From Struthidea cinerea (taxonomy: Eukaryota > Chordata > Aves > Passeriformes > Corcoracidae), in contig VZTI01003892.1 in assembly GCA_013397865.1 (NCBI GenBank), positions 395,181 through 459,180 of the forward strand: a stretch of DNA of 64,000 nucleotides, in the 5' to 3' direction. The notes under the pieces are model-generated. The model saw only the letters and a list, made by a program, of their open reading frames with translations. It ran no database searches and was not told the DNA's origin. Made by a program: the position numbers and the translations under genes. Below, in pieces: positions 53,901 through 64,000 of the stretch; position 1 is the stretch's first letter; the number at the start of each line of letters is the position of its first letter.

Positions 53901-56900
53901 CACCTTATTAAAACACTGAAGCCAATGAATTATAATAAATAATGACACTTCAAGGCTTAAGAATTACCAGCAGCCATGGCTTTGTTGCACAGCAAGCACC
54001 ACTAAAAAGCTTGGGATGGTATCAGACAGTGATGCTTCCTAGTCAGCTCTAACCTCAGAGCACAGGTGCATTCAGCACACACCAGGGACATGTGACACAT
54101 CCATTTTTCAGTGACACAGGCAACTTGTGTCACACTTTGCCTTGAGCTGAAGGACATCACCCTGCAGTTGCTGCCACTGACTGCTGTGCCCTCCTTTCCC
54201 CCAGTTTGCCAGAGTACAAACATATGTTATTCACATGGCTCCTGGGAGAAGAGCCCTGCCCTGTCACGTCCTCCTCCCAGATCTACATGAATCCATACCT
54301 CGAAACACCTTTTGTTAGAAGATTTTTATCTAAAAATGTCTAAACAAAGAGCTTACATGTTTTTAGCACACAGAGCAAACACAAAATTATACCCCACAAA
54401 AGAGCTATACATATTATAAGAGATATAATACAGGTCAGACTGTGACTCTTGGAGTCATGCTAATGAGTTATCACTCAATCTCATGGATGTCAGCAGCCTA
54501 TTTGTGTAGGAGCTCAACACTGCAACAAGGAAAATTTGGAATGTCACGTGTCACTCGCAAGAACTTTTCAAAACAGGCACTGTGACATTCCAACACTGAA
54601 TCAGAAACATACTGCTTAAAAGGTCCCCAGTATTTAAAGCATGCTGATGACTCCTCTTTCCACTCAAGTAAGATGGACACACAATGAGCTCCGGTCATAA
54701 ACCTGAAACACCCACGGCACCTATTTAGATTGTAGATGTCAGCTGATTTTCAAGAAAGCTTCAATCAATAGGGTTGATTTAAGTCATATTGCACTCTGAG
54801 CATTCACTTTTATATTGATTTAATGGACAATTAATAAACTCTTCCTAAAGTTTAAGTGTTACTTCCTGAGCTATAAAAACAATAACTGATAACAACACAT
54901 AACTAAAACATACAGCACAAGGAATTGTTTTTCATAGTAACCATAATGAATCATTACTCTTCCATTCTTTCTCAAGGCAGTTCATGTGATTAGCTCTCTC
55001 ATTTGTTATTACAGGATGAGATCATCCCATTACTTGTCTGTCAAAACTCAACCTAGAGCAACAACCTGAACTCCATGGGTAATACTATGGACAAATCCTT
55101 TTAAACAGGAGGGTCAATTCCATTTGATTTAATTTCATGGGAAAGCCTATATAAATGGGAAATATTATACACCACACAAAAATAATTAGAGCGTTAAACT
55201 TTCAATACTGGCAATAACACCCACAAAAGTAAGAACATAACCTCTTCATTGTGAACACAACCCTTAAAACTTCATGAAGGGCTATATTTTTTTAATAGGT
55301 GTTCATTCACACAAATGAAGATAAAATGACCTCTAAAGACTTATTTCCTAACTGTCTTTCCATGTGGCTTATATGGGCACCTAATGTGGTTATCAAGAAA
55401 ACCAAATTCTTCCTCTGAACTTAAGACAATTAATATTTTTAAATTAACTAAGAAATTAATAATTTATATATCTCTTAAATATAGATATTTCTTAAATAAT
55501 TAAGAAATTAGGATTTGTTAAGTTTTCCTCAATGTCTGCCTTAGCTGCTCTCTGTTCCTATCAACACAGTTCTATAGAGCACTGATTTGTCCAGCCACCC
55601 TTTCCTTTGCACAGGAGTTTTTAAACATGTTCAGCGAAACCGATTTTGAGGAAGAACTGTCACTCTATTGACATTTAGCAAGAAAAGCAGCAAAGCCAGT
55701 ATTTACTTTCTCTGTCTTCAGGCTGATGAACACAAATGAGAGGAGACTGAAAACCTAACCACTAATATTTAAAAAAAAGCTTGGGAAGGGCCATTGTGAT
55801 ATTTGGCTCAATTACCAAGGGATAAAACAGCAACAAACAATAAAGCTTTCATCCGCCCTTCAAGTTTAACAATTGTGATTGAATCAGATTATCTTCCAAA
55901 TATGTTAATTTAAAAGGGATCAGCTGTACTTGTTAAGGTGTACAAACAACTCATGACCATCCCTGTAAAAAATCTGTATCTTAACTTGAACCTAACTCTG
56001 GTTGGGTTTAGACTTTCAGCTTTTACAACTTTTTGTAACTTCTGCTAAGATGAAGCTCACAGAAAGAGATGATTACTGACAGGACATGCCACAGCTACAA
56101 GTATGTGAAGGCTTACAACACAAAGAAAACTGATCTTTAGACAAAACCCCAAAGAAATTATCTCACACTACTGAAAAAAAATTTATACTACAGATCAACC
56201 ACACCAGAGTATACGAAATTATGGAGAAACAGTGAGAAAAATATAGATGGCGTTATCAAATGCCTTCTAGGTGTGATATAAACAATTACTCAAAAATTTG
56301 TAAAAAAACACTTAGGAAAAGAATAATCAAGTATCACAGACCAAAACAGCAGAGAAGTCACCGAACTTCACTCACAACTAATTATTTTTAAGTATTCCAT
56401 TCTGTCAGAGTAGCATAAGCAAATTTCCCAGATTTCATCCAACAGGAAAATTTAAATCTGTATCTGCACCAACATAAGATTCAGATAAGCTGTGTAAGAT
56501 AAAAGAACAAATCAAGTAAGTATGAGCAAATTAAGAAAAAAACACCAACAAAACCCAACAAAACAGAAAAAAACCCTCCCAACATCACCGCTGCTAACCT
56601 AAGAAAAATTATTGTAAACTGAATCTAGTCAATGAAATCGACTGAGGACTGAAGTGGGCCCAGTAAACTCAGCTTGAACTCAGAAGGAACAGTCCTGAAG
56701 CATGTTGAAATACAAGCTAAATCTGAAAAGAAGCAATAGCTTCAGAAAAAGAGAATTTTAAATTTTCACAGTTCTGTCTGAATACCTGCAGACAGATCAG
56801 ATTTCAATAAGCTATCAGAGGAGGCACTTTACCAGGGAAATGAACAATGCTGAACAGAAGATCCCAATAACTGTGGCTGATAAAATACTGGAAAAAGCAG

Positions 56901-59900
56901 AGGGAAAGAACAAGACAGACTGTGAGGAAAGAACAGTAAAATCCAAAACATTAAAAATGTACTAGCTGAAACTGAGATTACTGCTGTGGTAGAAATTCAA
57001 ACACCTCTATCTGGAAACTTCGGGAAAAAAATAATCACAAATCCAGCATAGAAAACACAGTCTTTCCTTTGGAAAGAAAACAAATGGAAATATTTGGAAG
57101 AAGTCCTCTAGAACCTAAGGTCACCTAAGCACCAGATTTAAAGTCAAAATGCAAATGTAATTTCTGAATATCAACGTTGATCAGACAACAGAAGTATGAT
57201 TAGTAGTCAACAAGATAAAGAAAAGCAAGATTTCAGTCAAATGCTCACAGCTCTTCATACACATTGTACTATCATGCTTTAGCAAAATCAGTGGCAGAGG
57301 CAACTCCTGTCTGTCACAGGAAAAGCCATATGAAGTGTGATACTGTGAAGGATAAAAACAAGTAGATTCTGCCTATACCAAATATTTACAAGAAGAAATA
57401 CCGTATGCCATTACACATGTTTAAATTAAGTTCCAAAGACATTTCAGTATATGCTAGCATACTTTGTGAAACCTTTTTTAGTTCTGCAGGAATCTAATTG
57501 AAACTATCAAGGGCCCAAACCTCTGTGAAATATGATATATTCTTACAGGGATGCATAACTGTACAGTGGAGTGATGGAAATATGGAAACTGATGTGAAGA
57601 AGTGCTACTTATTCTATACCTTTCAGTGTGGGACCGAAGAAAAATAACGAAAAGCCTGTAAGCAATACAAACTCTGGTATAATGCAGAAAATTAGTAAGT
57701 GGCCTAGTCATTGACTGCTTACTGTCTTGTGATCCTGCACAACATTACCCAGTAGGGTTTCCCACAAACAGAGATCTCGGGAGAAATAGTATACCACCCT
57801 GGAATTCCACGTGTCAAACAGTAACATTATTTCAAAGGCAAAAATGGCAAAAGGCAGCTCAGCTCAGCAGCCTTGATGGGCCACACTATTCACAGTGTAG
57901 GAGATAAAGTATCATTCAAGGAAAAGTCTTTGACCAAGAAGCATTAGAAGAGAGAAGGCAAAGCTACACCAAGCAACATCTCAGGCACTGTGTCTCTAGA
58001 GCCAACAGTGCCCTGCTGCAAAAGCTGGAGATGGAGAGAAGCATTAGACAGGAAGAGAGACACCTTCCAGCTGAGGAACTGGGAAAACATCTGTGAATTC
58101 AGAAAAACTGTGAGTCAATCTGGGGAATCAAACAGCAGTTCAGCCCTGGACATCTGCATGTTCTGTGAAGTGGAAGTGTACTGGTGTGGAGAAGCAAACA
58201 CACCCACAGCAGATCCTAAGGAGCAGCTCAGAGCATCAGAGCAGATTTAGTGTACTGACAAATGACAGCAGAGCATAAGAGACCAACTTCCACTCTGTGT
58301 GCCAAAACAATCATGGAAAGCTGACAGATAGGCTGCCCACCGCTATCCATTATGCAAACTGCATCCATTTTGATAAACACTGTATTTCAAGTATAAGAAA
58401 GCACACGCTTTCTACTCAAGTCTGACATGCAAAATTCCAACTACTTGAGTCAACAAGGGCAGAAAGTGTCAAGTTTGTTACAACATGGACCATTCTTTGT
58501 TCAGGCAGATGATCAACTGGCCAAAAGCTTTTCTAAATCTTAAGCATAAACAGGTTTCCAGTCAATGTTTTCCTCAACTCTCTGAACTGATAGGCTGCAA
58601 GCAAGACAGAATCTTAGCTCCAAATGTGAGCTATTAATTGTGTTGTCCAGCAAGGCTACAGAAAAGTCTTTCAAGTTAGAACACTGTCACAGTATTAAAA
58701 ATTATATTAGATCTGACACTGATATGTTGCATCAGTCAGCAGAGCTCAGAATCTCTCCTTTTTGCCTTTCCAGTGTGGAAGTTAAATGACAACTTCTTTT
58801 GCAAAAATATCTGGGGAGAAGTAGTATTTCATCAGATCCTTTTATCACCACAAGTCAGCAAATTTCCATCTGCTCTCTTCTGCTTAAACATTTGAATCAT
58901 CCTTGGCAACATCGCATGGACTTATAACTCCTACTGCATCTCTCACATAGACACTGTCCCAGCTGTAAGCATACATACTCTATTTGCAAAATAATTCACT
59001 CCTAAAAACAGTTCTTGCTAGCTAAGAACAACTTATTTCCCTTGGGATTCAAAGATCTCACAAAAACATCTTAAACAAAGTCACTTAGAATTTCATCTCT
59101 ACTTCACACACACAAATGTATACAGGCAAAAGGAGCACAGTAGCCACCAGCTAATTGTACCACGCCCTCGGTCTCCCTTCCTGTAAGCTCCAAGTGAATA
59201 CATTGCTCTGCCATCCATCACCGGACACAATAGATCCTTACTATAATGTCTCCAAGTAGAAGAGTTTGGCAAACATTATCACAGTATAGCAGCAAGCAGT
59301 TAAGAGACATTTCTAAACCTATTTGTTGCATCTGAATGCCAGATACACTTAATAACATAAGCCTTTTAGTTGTTTATAAAGTTTATGACATGTTCGAGAT
59401 CTTTACATCCATAAAAGTAATACTGTCATACAGGGCAGAGTGCCCAAATGATGGTAGAGGTCTGGGTTCATGTTCTGTCCAAATGCCTCTGCTTCAGCTG
59501 ATGCAGGCTGCTGTGTAAATAAATACACCACATTCCTCTGGAGAAGGAATTATTTCATACAGGCCAAACTACCAGGCTGCCCAGGGAAGCAGGAAGAATA
59601 CGAGGAAAAAAAATACTTTCTTCCCTGTTGATGAACAAAAGGAAGATGAAACACTCAACCAAGCGTCACAGAGAAGCAAAATATGGGTATGGCATTATGT
59701 TCAAAGCATGAAACAATTTAATTACAGAGCAAGTTCATCAACCATCAAATACTTTTAAAGCAGAAAAGTACTTTTTTTGGTCTTGTCCTGGAAGATTAAT
59801 GCAGTGATGCAAGATAATGTGAGTCTGCAGAACAGCTATGAAAATCCGATCTAAAATCCAATTTACAATCTTTCCTATTTTCCTCTTGTTAAAAAGAAAA

Positions 59901-62900
59901 ATAAAACCCAAACAACCCTTCAATTAAGGCATGCTTACAAAGAAAAGTCCTACTGATGTGACTAGTACTGACATAGACACAATAATTTAAATGAGTCCAG
60001 ACCCTAATTCAGTATAAAAATGTATCCACACTGCTTATTAGAAAAGCTGTATCTCTGAAGTAAACCATTGATCAAATACACCTTGTTAGCAGAGATAACT
60101 TCTATGGACTCACTAATCAGCACTGCCCTAACACATTAAAAGATCACCATCGTTCTCCTAACTTGTTACAACACAATATAGTGGAGAAAATGTCTCCAAT
60201 ACTTGTCCAAACAAGTATTTAAATAAGAGAGTTTCTCTGTTCAACTGCTACATAAACCAAGGCCAAGAGGAGAGAACCAGTGTAGAAAGGGTGGATTTTT
60301 CACTCCTTCCCCCAAAGTGACTGATACTCCTTTTCCTGCAAAGTATTGGGGCACTCAAGAGTGGATCCAGGAGAACAGATAACTCAAGTACTGTTCTTCT
60401 GCTCCAACAAAAAGCCAACAAGTACTTTCACCCATCCCCAAGGCTACATAAAACACTTGGTTTTAGACTGAGACATGCCAAAATAAGTTTGCCGTGATCA
60501 CAGATGGAGAGAAGAGCATTACACTTAACTCTGACCAGTTTGCTGATGATAGTTTCGTGGCAAACCTAGATTTGAGGGCAATGCCAGAGAATCAATGCTT
60601 CTCATTGTCTAGCCACTGCTTAAGTTACATGGTGAAGCCATCTAATGTCATCAAACCCACAGTCTCATCAATTTGAAAGTCAATTCTCATTCTACAATTC
60701 AAGACAAATGACTTCAAGAGTCAATAATGAGGGAGTAGAAGTCACCAAAAGTTAGATCACAAAAATTAGGACAGCTGTATTTACATCCTCTCTTGCAAAT
60801 ACGAATTGAGATCATCCCTAGCAGAGTTAAAAATCTTGTATACAATATTTCTAGTCAACTTCAAGGACATAGAAGTTGGTTTCCCAGAGAGCAATCAGGC
60901 CAAACTTTACACCACATTCATGGGTGGCTAACTTCTTAGATTATATCTGAGCAAATTAGCAAATTTCAGCATTATGTCACAACAGAAAGGGCAATTAAGG
61001 AGAAAAAAACCCAACCCACCACACCAAAGGTTCTTTTTTTCCCCGTTTACTTTTGACCAGGTAACCTCCACCTTCTTCACAAGATCAGTAGCATCTAGAG
61101 ATCTTCCAAAGGGTTATCCTAAATGCTATAATTAATACAAATTATGTATCCTGTTTACCATGTCAGCAGATTTATTTATTCTTTAACTCAGCATCAGCTA
61201 GGTCCTTTAATATCTAGTCTTTCCTACCAAGAACAATCCACTAGCTTTCTCCACCTTCCTTGTCCCTCAACTGGCAGACCACAGCTCTTAAAAGTACTAG
61301 TAGAAAATTCCAGTATTTCCATGAAAAACAAATAAACCTAAGTCCCACTTATTACTGTTCCTGTCAAGTTGGGAGTGGCTTGGAGACTCCATCCATCCAT
61401 CCATCCATCCATCCATCCATCCATCCATCCATCCATCCATCCATCCATCCATCCATCCATCTCACAGTTTTTGTTGACCACTGTGTCATAAACCCTTGAC
61501 ATTTTAGCACAAGGTCTGGTAAGTTCCCATACATTCCTTTAAATACTGCCAACTCTAATAAATTAGTTAGTCACATGGGATTGATTAGTTATGGTTTTGG
61601 CAACATCCTGAAAAAAGCTACAACTTTTTACCAGCCCTTTTCTGTACAAACAAACAGAACCCCTGGAAATGGACTTGTTGCTACTACATCAATGCCACAG
61701 CAGCTGCAATTCCAGGAAAATCACAGGCACTAGTAAGAGCTACATGGAAAGCAGATTTCAAAACATGTGGAGAAGTTCACCTTCTAAATAATACTCACTA
61801 TACAGACTTCATTCTCATACTAAAATAATGGATACAGAGCACAAATAATTAAATTCCAAAAGGGAGGGGGTAACGCAGAAACAAAGAACTATTTCTCTAT
61901 TCTGAACTTCTACCAAATGCTGAAAGCTTATCTGGCCTCCACAAAAAAAGGAGTGCACATTTATGAATCCTACTTCCATTCAAGGACACAATCTTCCAAA
62001 AGTGTCTTCTCCATCTGTAAAGTGGTATCACCAATCAGACTATTACACATACAACTGCAAGAAGACTTAGGTATGCATGCACTGTGCAAACAGGTTGAAG
62101 AATAGAACCCTAAACTCTCAAAATGCTTCCCCAGTAACTGAGAAATGACTGGAAAATTGATGGCTATCTCAAACAATCCCTAATTCAAAGATAACGAAGT
62201 CAGAAAGGCAGAAGAGTGCCTTGTCAGACCTTGAGAGGCCAGGGGGTAATCCATTAAAGGAGAGCCTGAGAAGAATTTTTCAGTAAGCAGAGCAGGTGTG
62301 AACTTTTGAGGCAAGACACATTTTTTTATGGATTTGCCAATCCTGTCCACACTTCAAAAGATTATAAAAAATTTTTTTAAATCTACAACCAATGTGGAGT
62401 GGCTGTTGGTCACTTCCCACACAAGAATGAGGTAGTTTATCAACACACAACACTGACGGAAGATCTCAGCAGACTACAGGAAAATACACTTCACAGCAGC
62501 GCCTTAGTTTAGATTATGAACTGTTTACAAGTCCATAGAGCACTGAAGGGCTGAAGAAACACTTAATCTCACAGCAAACATGTACAGGACCTTGAACCAA
62601 ACACAGATGCAGTACATATGTTTATTTTGCTTAGCCTGAAGTACTAGTTGTCATGGAAGTGTGTAAAGACGAAAGCACAGGTTTCAGGAGAATGAGCTTG
62701 ATTATTCTGTACCAATTCAAGTACCAGTGGAAACACCACTGGGTTCTGTATCTCCAATCTCATAAAAATACCTACACGTTGCCTAAGAAAGGGTGGGAGA
62801 CCTCGATGAATGTATATGCACAGTATTATTAAGACCTAGATGAGTATGACCCAAACCTCTACAAAAGCGTCTCCAGCTGCCAGCAGTCGGAAACAAAGCA

Positions 62901-63283
62901 TTCAGGGAACATACTTCACAAGGACATCTGGAGAATACGGAGAAGCCGAAGCAAATCTGTTCTCTTCGTAAATTTCTGAATTACAACACTGTCTTATTTT
63001 AGGGAATGCGTGCTAAAGGTTCAGCAACAGAATTTTCCCAGAACTTGGGGCAAGTCACACCCTGATGTATGGAGCCATCGGTCACCGGTGGTCTCCCACA
63101 CAAGGCTCCAACGAGTAAACCCTCGTGGGAATCTTGGCGCATTCCAAGCGCCTGAGCTGGGGCGGGCGGGCGGCAGGATCGGGGAGCGCCGCTGCAGCCG
63201 CCCCCCGGCCCCTGAGGGACCCCGCGCCCCGGGAACCGCCGAGGGCCCCGCCCCGGCCCCGCTGCCGCCGCCCTTACCCGCCA
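16262..63283 (-). CDS. TBC1D9: TBC1 domain family member 9, spliced gene (21 exons; start codon in assembly gap)
   Basis: TBC1D9 is a large RabGAP-type protein with two GRAM domains, a TBC domain and an EF-hand (family knowledge). Exons 2-21 were mapped on the minus strand and all junctions keep phase. Residue numbers below assume that exon 1 encodes about 43 codons. GRAM 1 is about 154-221 (exons 4-5), GRAM 2 about 301-369 (exons 6-7), TBC about 515-705 (exons 9-12) and the EF-hand about 887-922 (exon 16). The TBC catalytic pair is intact: arginine finger in IERDLHR (Arg at 32732-32734) and glutamine finger in YCQ (32627-32635). The EF loop [12 protein letters not shown] (23718-23753) keeps acidic or oxygen-bearing residues at positions 1, 3, 5, 9 and 12. 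Only six bases of exon 1 are visible beside the N gap. Predicted length is about 1265 aa. TBC1D9B, the paralogue, is less likely given the neighbour ELMOD2 and the C-terminal tail. Confidence 0.97.
17899..17999 (-). CDS. TBC1D9: TBC1D9 exon 20
   Basis: The exon encodes [20 protein letters not shown] and then [13 protein letters not shown]. The acceptor is GCAATAG and the donor GTACTT. Phase 1 in, phase 0 out. Confidence 0.95.
18139..18213 (-). CDS. TBC1D9: TBC1D9 exon 19
   Basis: The exon encodes [20 protein letters not shown] and then LKTDK. The first codon is split with exon 18 (G+TT). Donor GTATGC. Only 139 bases of intron separate it from exon 20. Confidence 0.94.
19109..19195 (-). CDS. 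TBC1D9: TBC1D9 exon 18
   Basis: The exon encodes [20 protein letters not shown] and then EDITPDCTH. The acceptor is GTTGCTTAG and the donor GTAGGC. It matches the acidic segment after the EF-hand region. Confidence 0.95.
20451..20516 (-). CDS. TBC1D9: TBC1D9 exon 17
   Basis: The exon encodes [20 protein letters not shown] and P, the conserved helix after the EF-hand. The acceptor is GTTTAG and the donor GTAAGTAAAT. Ser at the boundary is split A+GT with exon 16. Confidence 0.95.
20904..20995 (+). repeat. Purine-rich A/G low-complexity tract with one ambiguous base
   Basis: About 90 bases are almost entirely A and G. Two A-runs of about 20 bases are each followed by a related G/A block (GAAAAAAGAGAGAA and GAAGAAAAAAGAGAGAA), so the tract looks like an imperfect duplication. 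Base 20939 is N, which points to uncertain assembly. It lies in TBC1D9 intron 16, where the transcript would be T/C-rich. Confidence 0.9.
23702..23942 (-). CDS. TBC1D9: TBC1D9 exon 16 with EF-hand
   Basis: The exon starts [11 protein letters not shown] and runs through [20 protein letters not shown] to [19 protein letters not shown]. The EF-hand loop is at 23718-23753. The donor GTAAGG directly follows CTA-A, so an unspliced reading appears to continue open for a short way. Confidence 0.97.
25242..25310 (-). CDS. TBC1D9: TBC1D9 exon 15
   Basis: The exon encodes [20 protein letters not shown] and then LFK (23 codons, phase 0-0). The acceptor is TTTCAAAAG and the donor GTAAAG. It is 120 bases of intron away from exon 14. 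Confidence 0.95.
25431..25529 (-). CDS. TBC1D9: TBC1D9 exon 14
   Basis: The exon encodes [20 protein letters not shown] and then [13 protein letters not shown] (33 codons, phase 0-0). The acceptor is CTTTCAAG and the donor GTAAGTACTG. Confidence 0.96.
29016..29145 (-). CDS. TBC1D9: TBC1D9 exon 13
   Basis: The exon encodes [20 protein letters not shown] and continues to [17 protein letters not shown]. The acceptor is CCCCACCAG and the donor GTAGGATAAG. It completes the split AG+A arginine codon with exon 12. Confidence 0.96.
29854..30139 (-). CDS. TBC1D9: TBC1D9 exon 12, C-terminal half of TBC domain
   Basis: The exon encodes [20 protein letters not shown], then the hallmark [20 protein letters not shown] and [11 protein letters not shown]. 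The acceptor is TTAACAG and the donor GTATTTATT. The frame runs open past the donor for a few codons before a stop. Confidence 0.97.
31062..31179 (-). CDS. TBC1D9: TBC1D9 exon 11, TBC domain
   Basis: The exon encodes [20 protein letters not shown] and continues to [14 protein letters not shown]. The acceptor is TTCTTTTAG and the donor GTATGC. Confidence 0.96.
32627..32841 (-). CDS. TBC1D9: TBC1D9 exon 10, catalytic core of TBC domain
   Basis: The exon runs from [20 protein letters not shown] to [10 protein letters not shown]. It carries both catalytic fingers: arginine in IERDLHR (32732-32734) and glutamine in YCQ, which is the last codon of the exon. The acceptor is CTCCTAG and the donor GTAATT. 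Confidence 0.98.
34344..34494 (-). CDS. TBC1D9: TBC1D9 exon 9, start of TBC domain
   Basis: The exon encodes [20 protein letters not shown] and continues to [15 protein letters not shown], the entry to the TBC fold. The acceptor is GCTTTTAG and the donor GTAGGT. Confidence 0.97.
34943..35113 (-). CDS. TBC1D9: TBC1D9 exon 8
   Basis: The exon encodes [20 protein letters not shown], a Ser-rich linker after GRAM 2, and continues to [15 protein letters not shown]. The acceptor is TTCTACAG and the donor GTAAAA. Phase 0-0. Confidence 0.95.
36562..36768 (-). CDS. TBC1D9: TBC1D9 exon 7
   Basis: The exon encodes [20 protein letters not shown], then [20 protein letters not shown], ending SSDDE. The acceptor is CTCCCTAG and the donor GTATGT. 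It closes the second GRAM/PH-like region. Confidence 0.97.
39589..39796 (-). CDS. TBC1D9: TBC1D9 exon 6, second GRAM domain
   Basis: The exon encodes [20 protein letters not shown] and then [20 protein letters not shown], ending IIPLRE. The acceptor is TTTTTAG and the donor GTAAAT. Confidence 0.97.
40907..41168 (-). CDS. TBC1D9: TBC1D9 exon 5
   Basis: The exon encodes [20 protein letters not shown], then [20 protein letters not shown], ending SPKKVSALK plus CG of the Arg codon. The acceptor is TGTTCAG and the donor GTAGGTAG. It holds the end of GRAM 1. Confidence 0.97.
42140..42368 (-). CDS. TBC1D9: TBC1D9 exon 4, first GRAM domain
   Basis: The exon encodes [20 protein letters not shown], then [20 protein letters not shown] and [16 protein letters not shown]. 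The acceptor is CCTACCAG and the donor GTATGT. Confidence 0.97.
43918..44036 (-). CDS. TBC1D9: TBC1D9 exon 3
   Basis: The exon encodes [20 protein letters not shown] and then [19 protein letters not shown]. The acceptor is TATATAG and the donor GTAGTG. The boundary Gly is split G+GC with exon 2; the next residue is Cys, where human has Ser one position earlier (GG-S). Confidence 0.95.
48276..48376 (+). repeat. 51-bp tandem duplication within the LTR U3 region
   Basis: CGGTTTATG(A/G)TATCTCTA recurs with a period of 51 bases (starts 48276 and 48327). There are two mismatches in the first 35 bases, then looser similarity in the C/T-rich remainder. Duplicated U3 blocks are a common form of retroviral enhancer repeat. 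Confidence 0.85.
48510..48515 (+). promoter_or_regulatory. LTR polyadenylation signal
   Basis: A canonical AATAAA lies in the middle of the LTR, downstream of the GC and CCAAT boxes, where R-region signals normally lie. Confidence 0.65.
49186..49296 (-). CDS. TBC1D9: TBC1D9 exon 2
   Basis: The exon encodes [20 protein letters not shown] and then [16 protein letters not shown]. The acceptor is CTTCCATAG and the donor GTAAGG. It enters in phase 1, which matches the GGCGG end of exon 1. Confidence 0.96.
49297..63277. other. TBC1D9 intron 1 (about 14 kb)
   Basis: This is the largest intron, AT-rich until it becomes CpG-rich near 63.1 kb. It contains an ATCC microsatellite (61389-61460), an A/T-rich patch (about 55430-55520, with the decamer TAAGAAATTA repeated) and assorted homopolymer runs. 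No exon, LINE or LTR was recognised. Long first introns often carry enhancers, but none can be called from one sequence. Confidence 0.7.
61389..61460 (+). repeat. (ATCC)n microsatellite, 18 uninterrupted copies
   Basis: Seventy-two bases are a perfect tetranucleotide repeat, read CCAT/ATCC on the + strand and GGAT on the transcribed strand of TBC1D9. Open frames through it (Ile-His-Pro-Ser on +, Trp-Met-Asp-Gly on -) are produced by the repeat itself. Confidence 0.98.
63278..63283 (-). CDS. TBC1D9: TBC1D9 exon 1, last six visible bases
   Basis: On the minus strand TGGCGG is followed by the donor GTAAGG. With the preceding base unknown, (C)TG-GCG-G plus exon 2 GT reads Leu-Ala-Gly, the residues expected at this junction. 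The rest of exon 1, including the ATG, is in the N gap. Confidence 0.75.
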
Positions 63284-63740
63284 NNNNNNNNNNNNNNNNN
63301 NNNNNNNNNNNNNNNNNNNNNNNNNNNNNNNNNNNNNNNNNNNNNNNNNNNNNNNNNNNNNNNNNNNNNNNNNNNNNNNNNNNNNNNNNNNNNNNNNNNN
63401 NNNNNNNNNNNNNNNNNNNNNNNNNNNNNNNNNNNNNNNNNNNNNNNNNNNNNNNNNNNNNNNNNNNNNNNNNNNNNNNNNNNNNNNNNNNNNNNNNNNN
63501 NNNNNNNNNNNNNNNNNNNNNNNNNNNNNNNNNNNNNNNNNNNNNNNNNNNNNNNNNNNNNNNNNNNNNNNNNNNNNNNNNNNNNNNNNNNNNNNNNNNN
63601 NNNNNNNNNNNNNNNNNNNNNNNNNNNNNNNNNNNNNNNNNNNNNNNNNNNNNNNNNNNNNNNNNNNNNNNNNNNNNNNNNNNNNNNNNNNNNNNNNNNN
63701 NNNNNNNNNNNNNNNNNNNNNNNNNNNNNNNNNNNNNNNN
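63284..63740. other. Assembly gap (457 N)
   Basis: A run of N interrupts the CpG-rich 5' end of TBC1D9. It removes the start codon, nearly all of exon 1 and probably the 5' UTR. Apparent long open frames crossing it are artefacts. Confidence 0.99.
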
Positions 63741-64000
63741 CACCTGAGCGCGGGCACGGGCACACCCGCGGCGAGGCCGCGCCCGGCGTCGCTCCGCAGG
63801 GACACTGCGGGCAAGAGCCGCGGACAGAAAGCCGCCCTGCCTGGGAGGACTCGGGCTGCCGGACCACAAGCTGGACCCGAGCCGGCAATGCCCACTCGCA
63901 CCCCAGAAAGCCAAACGTGTCCTGGGCTGCATCCAAAGCCCCATGGGCCGCAGGGGAGGGAGGGGATACTGCCCCTCTGCTCTGGTGAGACCCCACCTGA

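Larger units (their letters stand above)
63140..64000. promoter_or_regulatory. CpG-rich region around TBC1D9 exon 1 (probable promoter CpG island)
   Basis: Both flanks of the gap (about 63140-63283 and 63741-63860) are dense in CpG and GC boxes, unlike the rest of the window. The side above 63740 is upstream of exon 1 on the minus strand and likely holds 5' UTR or promoter. The transcription start cannot be placed. GC content falls off toward 64000, where nothing further was identified. Confidence 0.6.

Noticed and set aside
59561..59600. CR1-like GGCTGCCCAGGGAAGCAGG
   Set aside because: The match is under 20 bases and the flanks do not extend it.
62999..63996. Frames of 240-307 codons near the right end
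   Set aside because: They are produced by translating through the N gap in GC-rich DNA.

Overview
The window is vertebrate nuclear DNA, almost certainly from a bird and probably a songbird or close relative. The reasons are spliced genes with GT-AG introns, 5'-truncated CR1 LINE copies, and two avian-type endogenous retrovirus LTRs in an otherwise repeat-poor, AT-rich background. No bacterial, CRISPR, rRNA or tRNA features were seen.

Two protein-coding genes face each other tail to tail. ELMOD2 (+ strand, 8 coding exons, 64-6401) is complete and encodes 297 aa. TBC1D9 (- strand, 21 exons, stop at 16262, exon 1 near 63.28 kb) is complete except for most of exon 1, which lies in a 457-base assembly gap (63284-63740). 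I placed every exon from splice sites, codon phase and protein similarity recalled from the human orthologues; no alignment was run. All junctions keep phase. TBC1D9 exons 2-21 give 3668 coding bases; adding an exon 1 of about 130 bases gives about 1265 aa, close to the usual family length.

Layout: 1-260, CpG-rich ELMOD2 5' end; 64-6401, ELMOD2, with an antisense CR1 in intron 1; 6402-16261, tail-to-tail interval with probable 3' UTRs, a second CR1 and an ERVL-type LTR; 16262-63283, TBC1D9, with a purine tract in intron 16, a solo LTR with a 6-bp target duplication in intron 2, and an ATCC microsatellite in the 14-kb intron 1; 63.1-64.0 kb, CpG-rich TBC1D9 5' end around the gap.

Both genes encode GTPase-activating proteins for small GTPases: ELMOD2 for the ARF/ARL2 family, TBC1D9 for Rabs. 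The visible catalytic residues are intact in both. The most interesting point is an absence. In mammals the thermogenic gene UCP1 sits between ELMOD2 and TBC1D9. Here the 9.9-kb interval contains no recognisable UCP1 exon, which fits the reported loss of UCP1 in birds. I found no new multi-gene system.
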